Source: Desulfobacula sp.
GTDB lineage: Bacteria > Desulfobacterota > Desulfobacteria > Desulfobacterales > Desulfobacteraceae
Direction: 5' to 3'
Length of the DNA: 13,637 nucleotides
Assembly (NCBI GenBank): GCA_027858355.1
Contig: JAQICW010000272.1
Coordinates: 1-13,637 of the forward strand
The position numbers were made by a program, and so were the translations under genes. Positions 6,785 through 13,637 of the stretch are shown here, piece after piece (position 1 is the stretch's first letter; each line of letters begins with the position of its first letter). Below the pieces are notes generated by a model. That model was not told the DNA's origin. It saw nothing but the letters and a program-made list of their open reading frames with translations, and searched no databases.

Positions 6785-7237
6785 ATGAAGCATATAGAAA
6801 TACTGTTTGAAGAAAATATTGAAACACAAACCACTGAAGAAAAATCTTTTGAAGGCATGTTTCAATCCGTCAATCCCATGTTTTGTTTTTCAAAACGGAT
6901 ATGGAAACCCCAGATGGATATACTTGAAACAAGAAGTGAAATCATTATCCAGGCTGAAATAGCAGGCGTAAAAAGAGAAAATATTGTTATTGAAGTCAGC
7001 AACAAAGCCGTTAAAATTTCAGGCAGTAGAAAAAGTAACCATCCTGATCAAACAGCCACATACCGACTTGCAGAAATACAATTCGGACAGTTTGAACGGG
7101 TTTTGTACCTGCCAAGTATTATTGATGTTGAAAAAGTATCTGCTACCTTTTCCAATGGTTTTTTAGAGCTTACCCTGGGAAAATTTTTCAACAAAGAAAT
7201 TAAGGGGAAACAAAATGTTTCCATAGATTTCATTTAA
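6785..7237 (+). CDS. Hsp20 / alpha-crystallin small heat-shock protein
   Basis: A 150-residue ATP-independent holdase that keeps unfolded proteins soluble. The alpha-crystallin domain covers about residues 38-140: WKPQMDILETRSEIIIQAEIAGVKRENIVIEV is the classical beta2-beta3-beta4 run, then KAVKISGSRK, the FGQFERVLYLP strand, and FSNGFLELTLGK, which corresponds to the conserved G-x-L motif. The N-terminal arm is short and acidic (residues 1-37). The C-terminal tail ends SIDFI and lacks an obvious I-x-I motif, so oligomer assembly may differ from typical members. AGGAG lies 6 nt before the start. The gene is 31 nt upstream of lon on the same strand; hsp20-lon pairs make sense as chaperone and protease under one stress response. 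Hsp20 is intact while lon is interrupted. Confidence 0.9.
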   Translation: MKHIEILFEENIETQTTEEKSFEGMFQSVNPMFCFSKRIWKPQMDILETRSEIIIQAEIAGVKRENIVIEVSNKAVKISGSRKSNHPDQTATYRLAEIQFGQFERVLYLPSIIDVEKVSATFSNGFLELTLGKFFNKEIKGKQNVSIDFI

Positions 7238-7844
7238 GCCATAGATTCCAAAAGGAACCCATAGAATAATGGATGATCTTAAGGCTCCCGCACGCAATAT
7301 AACTTCAGATAATATTCCCAATATTATACCAATTCTTCCCATCGTTGACACCAATCTTTTCCCCAAAATGGTATTGCCTCTGGTATTGATTCAAAATGAA
7401 GCCGTGGAGCTGATTGATGAGGCCATGTCCGGGAACAGGATGCTGGGACTGCTTTTATCCAAACGATCTGGTATTGATTCCAGACACACGGCAAATGATC
7501 TCCACATGATCGGTACCATAGCCATTATTTTAAAAATGTCCAAAATGGAAGATGATAAAGCCCAGCTTTTAATACAGGGGTTAGACCGTTTCAGGGTCAA
7601 AAAATTTCTTTCGGGCAAAAAGTATATGCAGGCGCAAATTGATGTCCTGGAAAATAGAAATACTGACAGGAACAAAGAAAACCGGGCCTTGATGGTCAAT
7701 ATTGTTGAACAATATGAAAAAGTTGTAAACCTTTCCCCTGGGCTTCCTTCAGAAATGGGCCACATGATCAAATCATTGCAGGAACCCAATGTTCTTGCAG
7801 ATATGGTAGCCTCCACCATTAATGCACCCGTCTTGGAAAAACAA

Positions 7845-7847
7845 TAG
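7845..7847 (+). other. lon: In-frame TAG at codon 193 of lon
   Basis: The flanking residues read [19 protein letters not shown], aligning with E. coli Lon around DKQSVLEMSDVNERL. Exactly one codon is replaced and the frame is kept on both sides. It lies between the N-domain and the coiled-coil region. Confidence 0.9.
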
Positions 7848-8975
7848 GTTATCGACCTTCTGGATGTCAACAAACGCTTGAAAAAAGTGACCCGGCTTGT
7901 GAATGATCAATTGGAAATCCTGGAAATGGGCTCCAAAATTCAGACCCAGGTAAAAGAAGATATGGATAAGCGCCAGCGGGAATACTATCTTCGTCAGCAG
8001 ATGAAAGCCATTAAAGAAGAGCTGGGTGAAACAGAAGACGATAGTGTTGAAATAAAAGAATACCAGGCTAAGATTGAAGAAAAAGGTTTGTCTGAAGAAG
8101 CACAAAAAGAAGGGAAAAGAGAGCTGCAGAGACTGTCACGGATGCATCCGTCGTCTTCTGAATATGTGGTGGCATCCACCTATCTTGACTGGCTGACATC
8201 TTTGCCCTGGAATGAGCGGTCTAAGGATAAACTGGAGATTAAAGAAGCAAGAAGAATACTGAACAATGACCATTATGGTCTTGAAAAGCCCAAAAAAAGG
8301 ATTCTTGAATATCTGGCCGTTCGTAAATTGAAAAACGATTCCAAAGGCCCGATTCTTTGTTTTACAGGCCCTCCAGGCACGGGTAAAACATCCCTTGGCA
8401 GATCTATTGCCAGCGCCCTTGGCAGGGAGTTTGTCAGAATTTCCCTGGGAGGGGTTCGGGATGAAGCTGAAATCAGGGGTCATAGAAGAACCTATGTGGG
8501 TGCGCTTCCAGGAAGAATTATCCAGTGTTTGAGAAAAGCCGGCACAAAAAATCCCGTGTTCATGCTGGATGAGATCGACAAGGTGAGCTCCTCCTATCAT
8601 GGAGACCCGTCTTCCGCTCTTTTGGAAGTCCTGGACCCGGAGCAGAATTTTTCTTTTTCAGATCATTACCTGGATGTGTCCTTTGATCTTTCCGATGTGA
8701 TGTTTTTAACTACGGCGAATGTGCTTCATACAATCCCGGCACCCCTTAGAGACAGGATGGAAGTTCTGGAACTGAACGGTTATACGGAAGAGGAAAAATT
8801 AAAAATCGCTACACGGTATCTGATTCCCAGGCAAAGGGATGCAAACGGTCTTAACTCAACCCAGGTTAAAATTACCTTTGGTGCTGTGAAAAAAATTATT
8901 TCAGGATATACAAGAGAATCAGGTTTGCGCAACCTGGAACGGCATATCGGATCAGTATGCCGGGGAGTTGCAAGC

Positions 8976-8978
8976 TAA
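8976..8978 (+). other. lon: In-frame TAA at codon 570 of lon
   Basis: The flanking residues read VCRGVAS-stop-IAEKKAKN. Relatives usually have a charged or polar residue at this place, so AAA, CAA or GAA to TAA is a likely single change. It falls in the linker between the AAA+ small subdomain and the protease domain. Confidence 0.9.
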
Positions 8979-9647
8979 ATTGCCGAGAAAAAAGCCAAAA
9001 ATCTTGTTGTGGGTCAAAAAGATCTGCATGAATATCTGGGCCCGGTATCAAATATGCCGGATCTGGCGTTGAGGATTGAGAATCCCGGGGTTGTTGTGGG
9101 GCTTGCCTGGACTCCCTATGGGGGAGAGATACTCTTTATAGAGGCAGTAGCCATGAAAGGTGGGAAAAACCTTACCTTAACAGGACATCTTGGGGATGTT
9201 ATGAAAGAATCTGCCAGCACTGCCTTAAGTTTTATCCGGGCCAACGCAAAAAAATTAAACATAGATGATTCCTTTTTCAACAATCATGATCTTCATATTC
9301 ATGTGCCGGAGGGATCAATACCCAAGGACGGGCCTTCCGCCGGTGTGGCAATGTTGACCTGTTTGACATCATTGATGACAGGACGAGTTGTGAAAAAACG
9401 TCTGGCCATGAGTGGTGAAATTACCCTGAGAGGCGAAGTTCTGCCCGTGGGAGGGATTAAGGAAAAAGTGATTGCAGCACATCGGGCAGGAATTAAAAAG
9501 ATTATTCTGCCACTATGGAATCAAAAAGATATGGAGGATGTGCCGGATTATATAAAAAATTCCATTGAATTTTACTTTGTTGATAAAATGGAAGAAGTAT
9601 TGGATCTAGCCCTTGACTGATAATGCTATAGATTACGGAGTATTTTT

Positions 9648-10442
9648 TTGAAGTTCGCATCCCAGATCCTGATATTGTTCTCATTGGCTTTTTTCGGATG
9701 TTCAATCCCCTTTGCCCCCCAAGATTCAGCCCATATACCACCGCCTGAATCATCAAGCGATAAAACAAGTTCATCTCCCGGGCAAAAGAGGCCTGCAACC
9801 CAGAGACCCTATAAAATAAAAGGTATTCAGTACACCCCCATTGCCAGCGCCACAGATTTTGTCCAGACCGGAATTGCCTCCTGGTACGGTAAAAAATTCC
9901 ATAAAAGAAAAACATCCAATGGTGAAACTTATAATATGTATGCCATGACGGCTGCACACAAAACCTTGCCCATGAATACCTGGGTCAGTGTTCATAACCT
10001 TAAAAACAACCGGAAAATTGTTGTAAGGGTCAATGATCGCGGCCCTTTTATCACTGGCAGGGTCATAGATCTGTCTTATACGGGGGCAAGCCGCATCGGG
10101 ATCCTGGGATCTGGAACTGGAAAAGTAAAGGTAACCGCCCTTGGAATGGCCACGTCATATTCCAAGGAAACAAAAGATCCCATTGCCTTTAAACCCATTG
10201 ATTATTGGAAAGGCAATTTTACGATACAGGTGGGGGCATTCCAGGTCAAAGCAAACGCGGAAAACTATCGCCAAAAATTGTCAAAACACTATCAAAATAC
10301 CCATATCACTATGTTTACGGACGATCGCGGGACTTTTTACAGGGTGAGGATCGGTCAGTTTACCAATTTAAAAGATGCCATAAGATTCAGCGAAAAAATC
10401 ATTGCAAAAGGCTTTGGCAGCGCCTTTGCAGTTGCAGAATAA
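9648..10442 (+). CDS. rlpA: RlpA-like lipoprotein with SPOR domain (septal ring lytic transglycosylase family)
   Basis: A 264-residue outer-membrane lipoprotein. The TTG start at 9648 is supported by ACGGAG six nt upstream and by the signal peptide it yields, ending in the lipobox AFFGC with the lipidated Cys at residue 18. A Pro/Ser-rich linker (20-70) leads to the double-psi beta-barrel RlpA domain (about 72-168): TGIASWYGKKFHKRKTSNGE, the conserved H104 (AAHKTLP) and D130 (VNDRGPF), which correspond to the active-site residues in the Pseudomonas enzyme, and DLSYTGA. The C-terminal SPOR domain (190-264, FTIQVGAF...YRVRIGQF) binds denuded peptidoglycan at division sites. Some RlpA proteins cut denuded glycan; others have no shown activity. 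It is 27 nt after lon and 11 nt before the gmhB-like gene, so probably co-transcribed. Confidence 0.92.
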   Translation: MKFASQILILFSLAFFGCSIPFAPQDSAHIPPPESSSDKTSSSPGQKRPATQRPYKIKGIQYTPIASATDFVQTGIASWYGKKFHKRKTSNGETYNMYAMTAAHKTLPMNTWVSVHNLKNNRKIVVRVNDRGPFITGRVIDLSYTGASRIGILGSGTGKVKVTALGMATSYSKETKDPIAFKPIDYWKGNFTIQVGAFQVKANAENYRQKLSKHYQNTHITMFTDDRGTFYRVRIGQFTNLKDAIRFSEKIIAKGFGSAFAVAE

Positions 10443-10453
10443 AGAGAAAAATT

Positions 10454-11011
10454 ATGGAACAGATAGTTTTTTTGGACCGGGATGGGGTCATTAATGTGGA
10501 CTCTTCCGAATATATTAAAAATGAATCAGAGTTTGAGTTTATCCCAAAAAGCCCTGAGGCCATTGCCCTTCTTACCCAAAATGGTTTTAACGTCATTGTG
10601 ATCACCAACCAGTCTTTGATCGGCAGAAAGATGGTCAGCCAGAAAACTTTGGATGCTATTTTTAAAAAAATGAAAGATGGGGTTAAAAAGGCGGGTGGAG
10701 ACATCAAGGACATTTTTTACTGCCCCCATACCCCGGCGGACAATTGTTCCTGTAGAAAGCCAAACCCTGGACTTATCCTTGAGGCCAAAAAAAAATACCA
10801 GATTGATCTTAATCAATCCTTTATGGTGGGGGACAGTACCAAAGATATTGAATGCGCACGCAATGCGGGGTGCTCAAAAACCTTGCTGGTCAAAACGGGA
10901 AATGGGCTTAAAGCCCAGCAACAGCTTTTTAAAAAAGGCATTATCCCTGACTTTATTGGGTCAAATCTTTATGAAACCGCTCTTTGGATCATCAATAGCG
11001 TGAAAAGTTAA
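10454..11011 (+). CDS. gmhB: D-glycero-D-manno-heptose-1,7-bisphosphate 7-phosphatase-like HAD hydrolase
   Basis: A 185-residue HAD-family phosphatase of the GmhB/histidinol-phosphatase group. Motif I is D8-R-D10-G (FLDRDGVIN), motif II is VITNQS (49-54), motif III is the KP at 102-103, and motif IV is VGDSTKDIECA (125-135). The zinc loop CPHTPADNCSC (C90, H92, C98, C100) is typical of GmhB. GmhB removes the 7-phosphate in ADP-heptose synthesis for LPS inner core. The closest alternative is a related HAD enzyme in other sugar or histidine metabolism, but the zinc loop favours GmhB. The start at ATG 10454 is chosen over an in-frame ORF reaching back to 10205 inside rlpA, since the product then begins right at motif I. 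Its TAA (11009-11011) directly precedes the recD2 ATG. Confidence 0.87.
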   Translation: MEQIVFLDRDGVINVDSSEYIKNESEFEFIPKSPEAIALLTQNGFNVIVITNQSLIGRKMVSQKTLDAIFKKMKDGVKKAGGDIKDIFYCPHTPADNCSCRKPNPGLILEAKKKYQIDLNQSFMVGDSTKDIECARNAGCSKTLLVKTGNGLKAQQQLFKKGIIPDFIGSNLYETALWIINSVKS

Positions 11012-13163
11012 ATGATCATCATCAAAGGCATTTTAGAAAGGCTCACCTATCAAAACCAGGATAACCATTATACAATAGCCAAGCTTCGGATTGCCAAAAT
11101 CAATGACCCTGTCACTATTGTGGGACATCTTGCAGGAGTGTTTGAAGGTGAAAGTCTTGAAATCTCTGGGAAATGGATCACCCACCCTAAATATGGGGAC
11201 CAGTTTAAAGTAGAAATTTATAAGGTTGTTTTGCCTGCAACGGTTTCAGGCATCCGCAATTATCTTGGTTCGGGTATTATTAAAGGAATCGGCAAATCCC
11301 TGGCAGATAAGATAGTGGATCATTTTGAAGAAAAAACCCTGGATATCATTGAAAACGAGCCAGAGAAGCTAAAACGTATTCACGGAATCGGAGAAGCTAA
11401 AAAAACACTCATTGAGCAGACCTGGAACAAGCATCATGCTGTCAGAAGGGTCATGCAATTCCTTCAGGAAAATGGTGTGGGTGTGTATCATGCCGCCGCC
11501 ATTCTCCAGATTTATGGTTCCCAGACCCTGAACATTTTACAGCAAAACCCCTATGCCATTGCAAAGGATCTTCCCGGGATCGGGTTCAGCCTGGCAGATA
11601 TGATTGCCATGAACGGCGGTGTAAAAAAAGATGATGAAAACCGCCTTCAGGCATGCCTGATCCATTGTCTTTTGTCTTTTGAACAGGATGGGCATGTCTA
11701 TGGACTTAAGAAAAAAATATTTCTGTTCTGTTCAAGACTGTCCGGCATAGACCCGGATAGGTTTGATAAGGCTCTGGAACAATTGATAGATTCAGATGAA
11801 GTAAAAATAGAAACCCATGAAGATGCAACAAAAATTTACCTTTCAAGGCTGTACAAGGCAGAATCCATTATTGCATCAAGGATAAAAGCCATTTTATCCC
11901 TTCCTGTCGCACCCCTTAACATCAGCAGGGATAAAATACTTGAAGAAGTTCTCTCAAAACTGGCCATAAAATTATCCCAAGAGCAATTAAGTGTTGTCAA
12001 CAATGTGTTGCTTGAAAAAATTGTTGTAATCACAGGGGGACCGGGAACGGGTAAAACAACCCTGATACGGGCATTATGTGAAGTCTTTAATCTGCAAAAT
12101 CTAAAGGTTACGTTAAGTGCCCCCACGGGACGAGCGGCCAGACGTCTTTCAGAAGTAACGGGGGAAAAGGCCTTTACCCTGCACAAGCTTTTAGGCTTTG
12201 ACTTTGAAAACCAGACCTTTGAAAGAAATTTTGCCAATCCCCTTGAGCTGGATGTATTTATCGTGGATGAAGCCTCCATGGTGGATACCCTTCTTCATGT
12301 ACCGGCTAATTGAAGCCATGCCCGTAAGTGCTGTCCTGATACTTGTGGGGGATACATTCCAGCTTCCTTCTGTGGGGCCTGGCAATATATTGTCTGATAT
12401 TATTGAATCTGAACGCATAAAAGTCTTTTTTTTAACAAATATATTCAGGCAGGCCAAGCAAAGCCCTATTATCATGTATGCCCACAGTATCAGGAACGGA
12501 GAAATGCCGGATTTTCAAAAGGCCGGGACGGGCGAATTGTCAGAGTTTTATTTTATTGAGAACCAGACATCTGAAAAAGTGGTGGAAACCATACTTGAAC
12601 TGTGTTCAAAACGGATACCCAAAGCATTCCCTCATATTGACGAAATACAGGTCTTAACACCCATGCATCGGGGCGAAGCCGGTACCATAAATTTGAACCA
12701 GCAGCTTCAAAAAGTATTAAATCAGTCCAGGGGAGGCATAGAGTCCCGGGGCATCATGTTTAAACCCAATGACAAGGTCATGCATCTGAAAAATAATTAT
12801 GAAAAAGACGTATTTAACGGGGATATCGGCACCGTTGCCGAGGTGATTAAAACGGAAAACAAAGTTCTGGTGAATTACGATGGGCGCATTGTAGAATATG
12901 ATATCCTGGAACTGGATGAACTTACTCTGGCATATACCATATCTGTCCATAAATCCCAGGGGAGTGAGTATGGCGCAGTCATTATCGCACTGACCACGGC
13001 CCATTTCCCACTTTTGCAAAGAAACCTTTTATATACGGCCATGACCCGGGGGAAACATCTGGTAATCATTGTCGGGTCCTCAAAAGCCCTTAAGATGGCC
13101 TTAAACAATAATAAAACCGCCTTGCGCCTGTCAGGCCTTAAAGAAAAATTGATGTTGCCCTGA
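11012..13163 (+). pseudogene. recD2: RecD2-type helicase interrupted by a +1 frameshift
   Basis: RecD2 is a 5'-3' superfamily 1B DNA helicase that acts without RecBC, in repair and replication stress. The N-terminal part has the OB-like start (MIIIKGILERL), tandem helix-hairpin-helix segments (GSGIIKGIGKSLADKIV; RIHGIGEAK; DLPGIGFSLAD), then motor domain 1A with Walker A GGPGTGKTT (342-350), PTGRAARRL and motif II FIVDEASMVD (416-425). After codon 428 the frame ends in TGA (12312), but the +1 frame continues without loss as MYRLIEAMPVSAVLILVGDTFQLPSVGPG, through SVHKSQGSEYGAVI and NLLYTAMTRGKHLVII, to the stop at 13163. Removing one base at about 12296 gives 716 residues, normal length. It starts directly after gmhB, so is probably translationally coupled. 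Either a real one-base insertion or a sequence error. Confidence 0.9.
12293..12299 (+). other. recD2: Extra base in recD2 (frameshift point)
   Basis: Codons read GAT ACC CTT CTT, then an extra C at 12296, then ATG TAC CGG in the new frame. Relatives read a VDTLLMY-type sequence here, which is restored when the C is removed. No internal Shine-Dalgarno or slippery stop is visible, so programmed shifting is unlikely. Confidence 0.85.
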
Positions 13164-13190
13164 TATTCATCAATTATTTCAGATTAATGC

Positions 13191-13240
13191 CCACATTGAG
13201 TTCGCCCAAAAAGTATGGGCGGCCTGAACCCAAGGTGTGG
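13191..13240. repeat. Imperfect 50-nt nested palindrome
   Basis: CCACA (13191-13195) pairs with TGTGG (13236-13240), TTG (13196-13198) with CAA (13231-13233), GTTC (13200-13203) with GAAC (13226-13229), and GCCCA (13204-13208) with TGGGC (13216-13220), leaving a 7-nt loop and small bulges. It sits 28 nt after recD2 and 33 nt before the methyltransferase. No T-run follows, so it is not a plain terminator; a REP-type or cruciform element is possible. Confidence 0.55.
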
Positions 13241-13273
13241 TCGCTTGCATTAAATTAAAATAATGATCAATCA

Positions 13274-13637
13274 ATGTTTAACGAACTACAATGGGGGCTC
13301 AGAACCTGGGATTTATGGAATTTTATGGAGTGTGACAAACGATTCGGAGATGAATGGCCCGGACGTATCCCTGCACAATTGGTGGCACATATTCTCTATT
13401 TTTTTTCTGAACAGAACGATTTGGTTTTGGACCCCATGGCAGGGGGAGGTGTGTGTGCTGATACCTGCCTTGCCATGGGCAGAAGATGCTGGAGTCTGGA
13501 CATGGATGACAGACCCGATACAAGGCCTGAAATTGAGCCCTATCACTGGAATCTGGAAAGCAAATGGGATGATTTACCAATTATGAATTCCAAGGACAAA
13601 CCGGATCTGATTATTTGTGATCCGCCCTATTTTGACA
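13274..13637 (+). CDS. DNA methyltransferase, N-terminal part (runs off the window)
   Basis: An open frame from ATG 13274 to the window end (121 complete codons). An in-frame TAA 15 nt upstream of the ATG fixes this as the first possible ATG, though the ribosome site is weak. The product begins with a W-rich head and FGDEWPGRIPAQLVAHIL, then motif I DPMAGGGVCADTCL (53-66) for SAM binding, an acidic strand end SLDMDDRP, and catalytic motif IV DPPYF (116-120). Order I before IV with DPPY points to an amino-methyltransferase (N6-adenine or N4-cytosine) of the type often found solitary or on mobile elements. The rest of the gene, including any target-recognition part, is outside the window. Whether it is solitary or part of a restriction system cannot be told. 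Confidence 0.85.
   Translation, partial: MFNELQWGLRTWDLWNFMECDKRFGDEWPGRIPAQLVAHILYFFSEQNDLVLDPMAGGGVCADTCLAMGRRCWSLDMDDRPDTRPEIEPYHWNLESKWDDLPIMNSKDKPDLIICDPPYFD

Larger units (their letters stand above)
7269..9620 (+). pseudogene. lon: ATP-dependent Lon protease with two in-frame stop codons
   Basis: Reading straight through in one frame gives 783 codons, normal Lon length and co-linear with the family. The N-terminal substrate domain (from about residue 18, IIPILPIVDTNLFPKMVLPL) ends at TAG 7845-7847 (codon 193). The coiled-coil and AAA+ part follows, with Walker A GPPGTGKT at codons 367-374 and Walker B FMLDEID near 434, then TAA 8976-8978 (codon 570). The protease domain holds the catalytic Ser (codon 690, KDGPSAG) and Lys (codon 733, GGIKEK). 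All motifs are intact and no indel is present, so any inactivation is recent. Single substitutions of a sense codon (such as CAG or AAA) would create each stop. No good ribosome site follows either stop. TAG also ends yhhN and lnt normally here, arguing against code reassignment. Alternatives are real nonsense mutations, sequence error, or three separately translated domains. Confidence 0.9.

Noticed and set aside
7845..7847. TAG in lon as a pyrrolysine or reassigned codon
   Set aside because: TAG terminates other genes here normally (yhhN at 1428, lnt at 4615), a second stop in lon is TAA, and the position is not a catalytic site. Point mutation or error is simpler.
10205..10453. N-terminal extension of the gmhB-like gene back to 10205
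   Set aside because: It overlaps the SPOR domain of rlpA in another frame and encodes no recognisable domain; the HAD motif I starts right after ATG 10454.
12198..13163. Independent gene beginning at 12198
   Set aside because: Its first 33 residues are out-of-frame translation of recD2; only the part after about 12297 matches a helicase, so it is the 3' half of recD2.
13191..13240. Integron attC site
   Set aside because: The ends lack the GTTRRRY and RYYYAAC core boxes, and no integrase or cassette pattern is seen.
13263..13586. ORF of 107 residues at the window end
   Set aside because: It is a shifted frame of the methyltransferase; the frame from 13274 has the DPMAGGG and DPPYF motifs.
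1..13637. CRISPR array, tRNA, rRNA or insertion sequence
   Set aside because: No regularly spaced identical repeats, no tRNA cloverleaf or rRNA core sequence, and no transposase or terminal inverted repeats were seen on reading both strands.

Overview
The window looks like chromosome from a low-to-moderate GC, Gram-negative, probably sulfate-reducing Desulfobacterota (deltaproteobacterial) organism. Signs are an outer-membrane lipoprotein pathway (lnt, an RlpA-type lipoprotein), heptose-type HAD phosphatase, an hsp20-lon pair, and remnants of hybrid PAS/histidine-kinase/receiver genes of the kind abundant in Desulfobacteraceae. The taxonomic placement is inferred from family resemblance only.

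Layout. 1-317: AT-rich leader without a recognisable gene, holding a hairpin, an orphan Shine-Dalgarno, a palindrome overlapping a TTGACA hexamer and two tiny ORFs. 318-629 (+): secreted Lys-rich protein built of 11-residue repeats. 784-1428 (+): YhhN/TMEM86-type membrane protein. 1567-2136 (-): YjqB/PghP-type poly-gamma-glutamate hydrolase-like protein. 2167-2511 (-): decayed receiver-domain remnant. 2625-2903 (-): small unknown protein. 2963-6243 (-): tight operon lnt, prfB, HD-domain gene, where prfB is read through a classical programmed +1 frameshift. 6339-6644 (+): a hybrid histidine kinase collapsed by deletions to about 300 bp. 6785-13163 (+): hsp20, lon, rlpA-like, gmhB-like, recD2, closely packed and likely co-transcribed. 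13274-end (+): N-terminal part of a DNA methyltransferase that runs off the window.

The outstanding property is gene decay beside intact genes. lon carries two in-frame stop codons (TAG at codon 193, TAA at codon 570) lying almost exactly at its domain boundaries, yet every ATPase and protease motif is preserved. recD2 has one extra base between motifs II and III and is otherwise full length. Two signalling genes are reduced to fragments. By contrast prfB, which also looks broken in a plain reading, is fully functional through recoding. The decayed copies may be real recent pseudogenes (perhaps with paralogues elsewhere) or partly sequence errors; the window alone cannot separate these.

How the genes work together: lnt finishes lipoproteins such as the RlpA-like protein; Hsp20 and Lon would form a proteostasis pair (holdase and protease); RF2 terminates at UGA/UAA and regulates itself. 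I see no convincing defence island, CRISPR array, rRNA, tRNA, insertion sequence or phage module.
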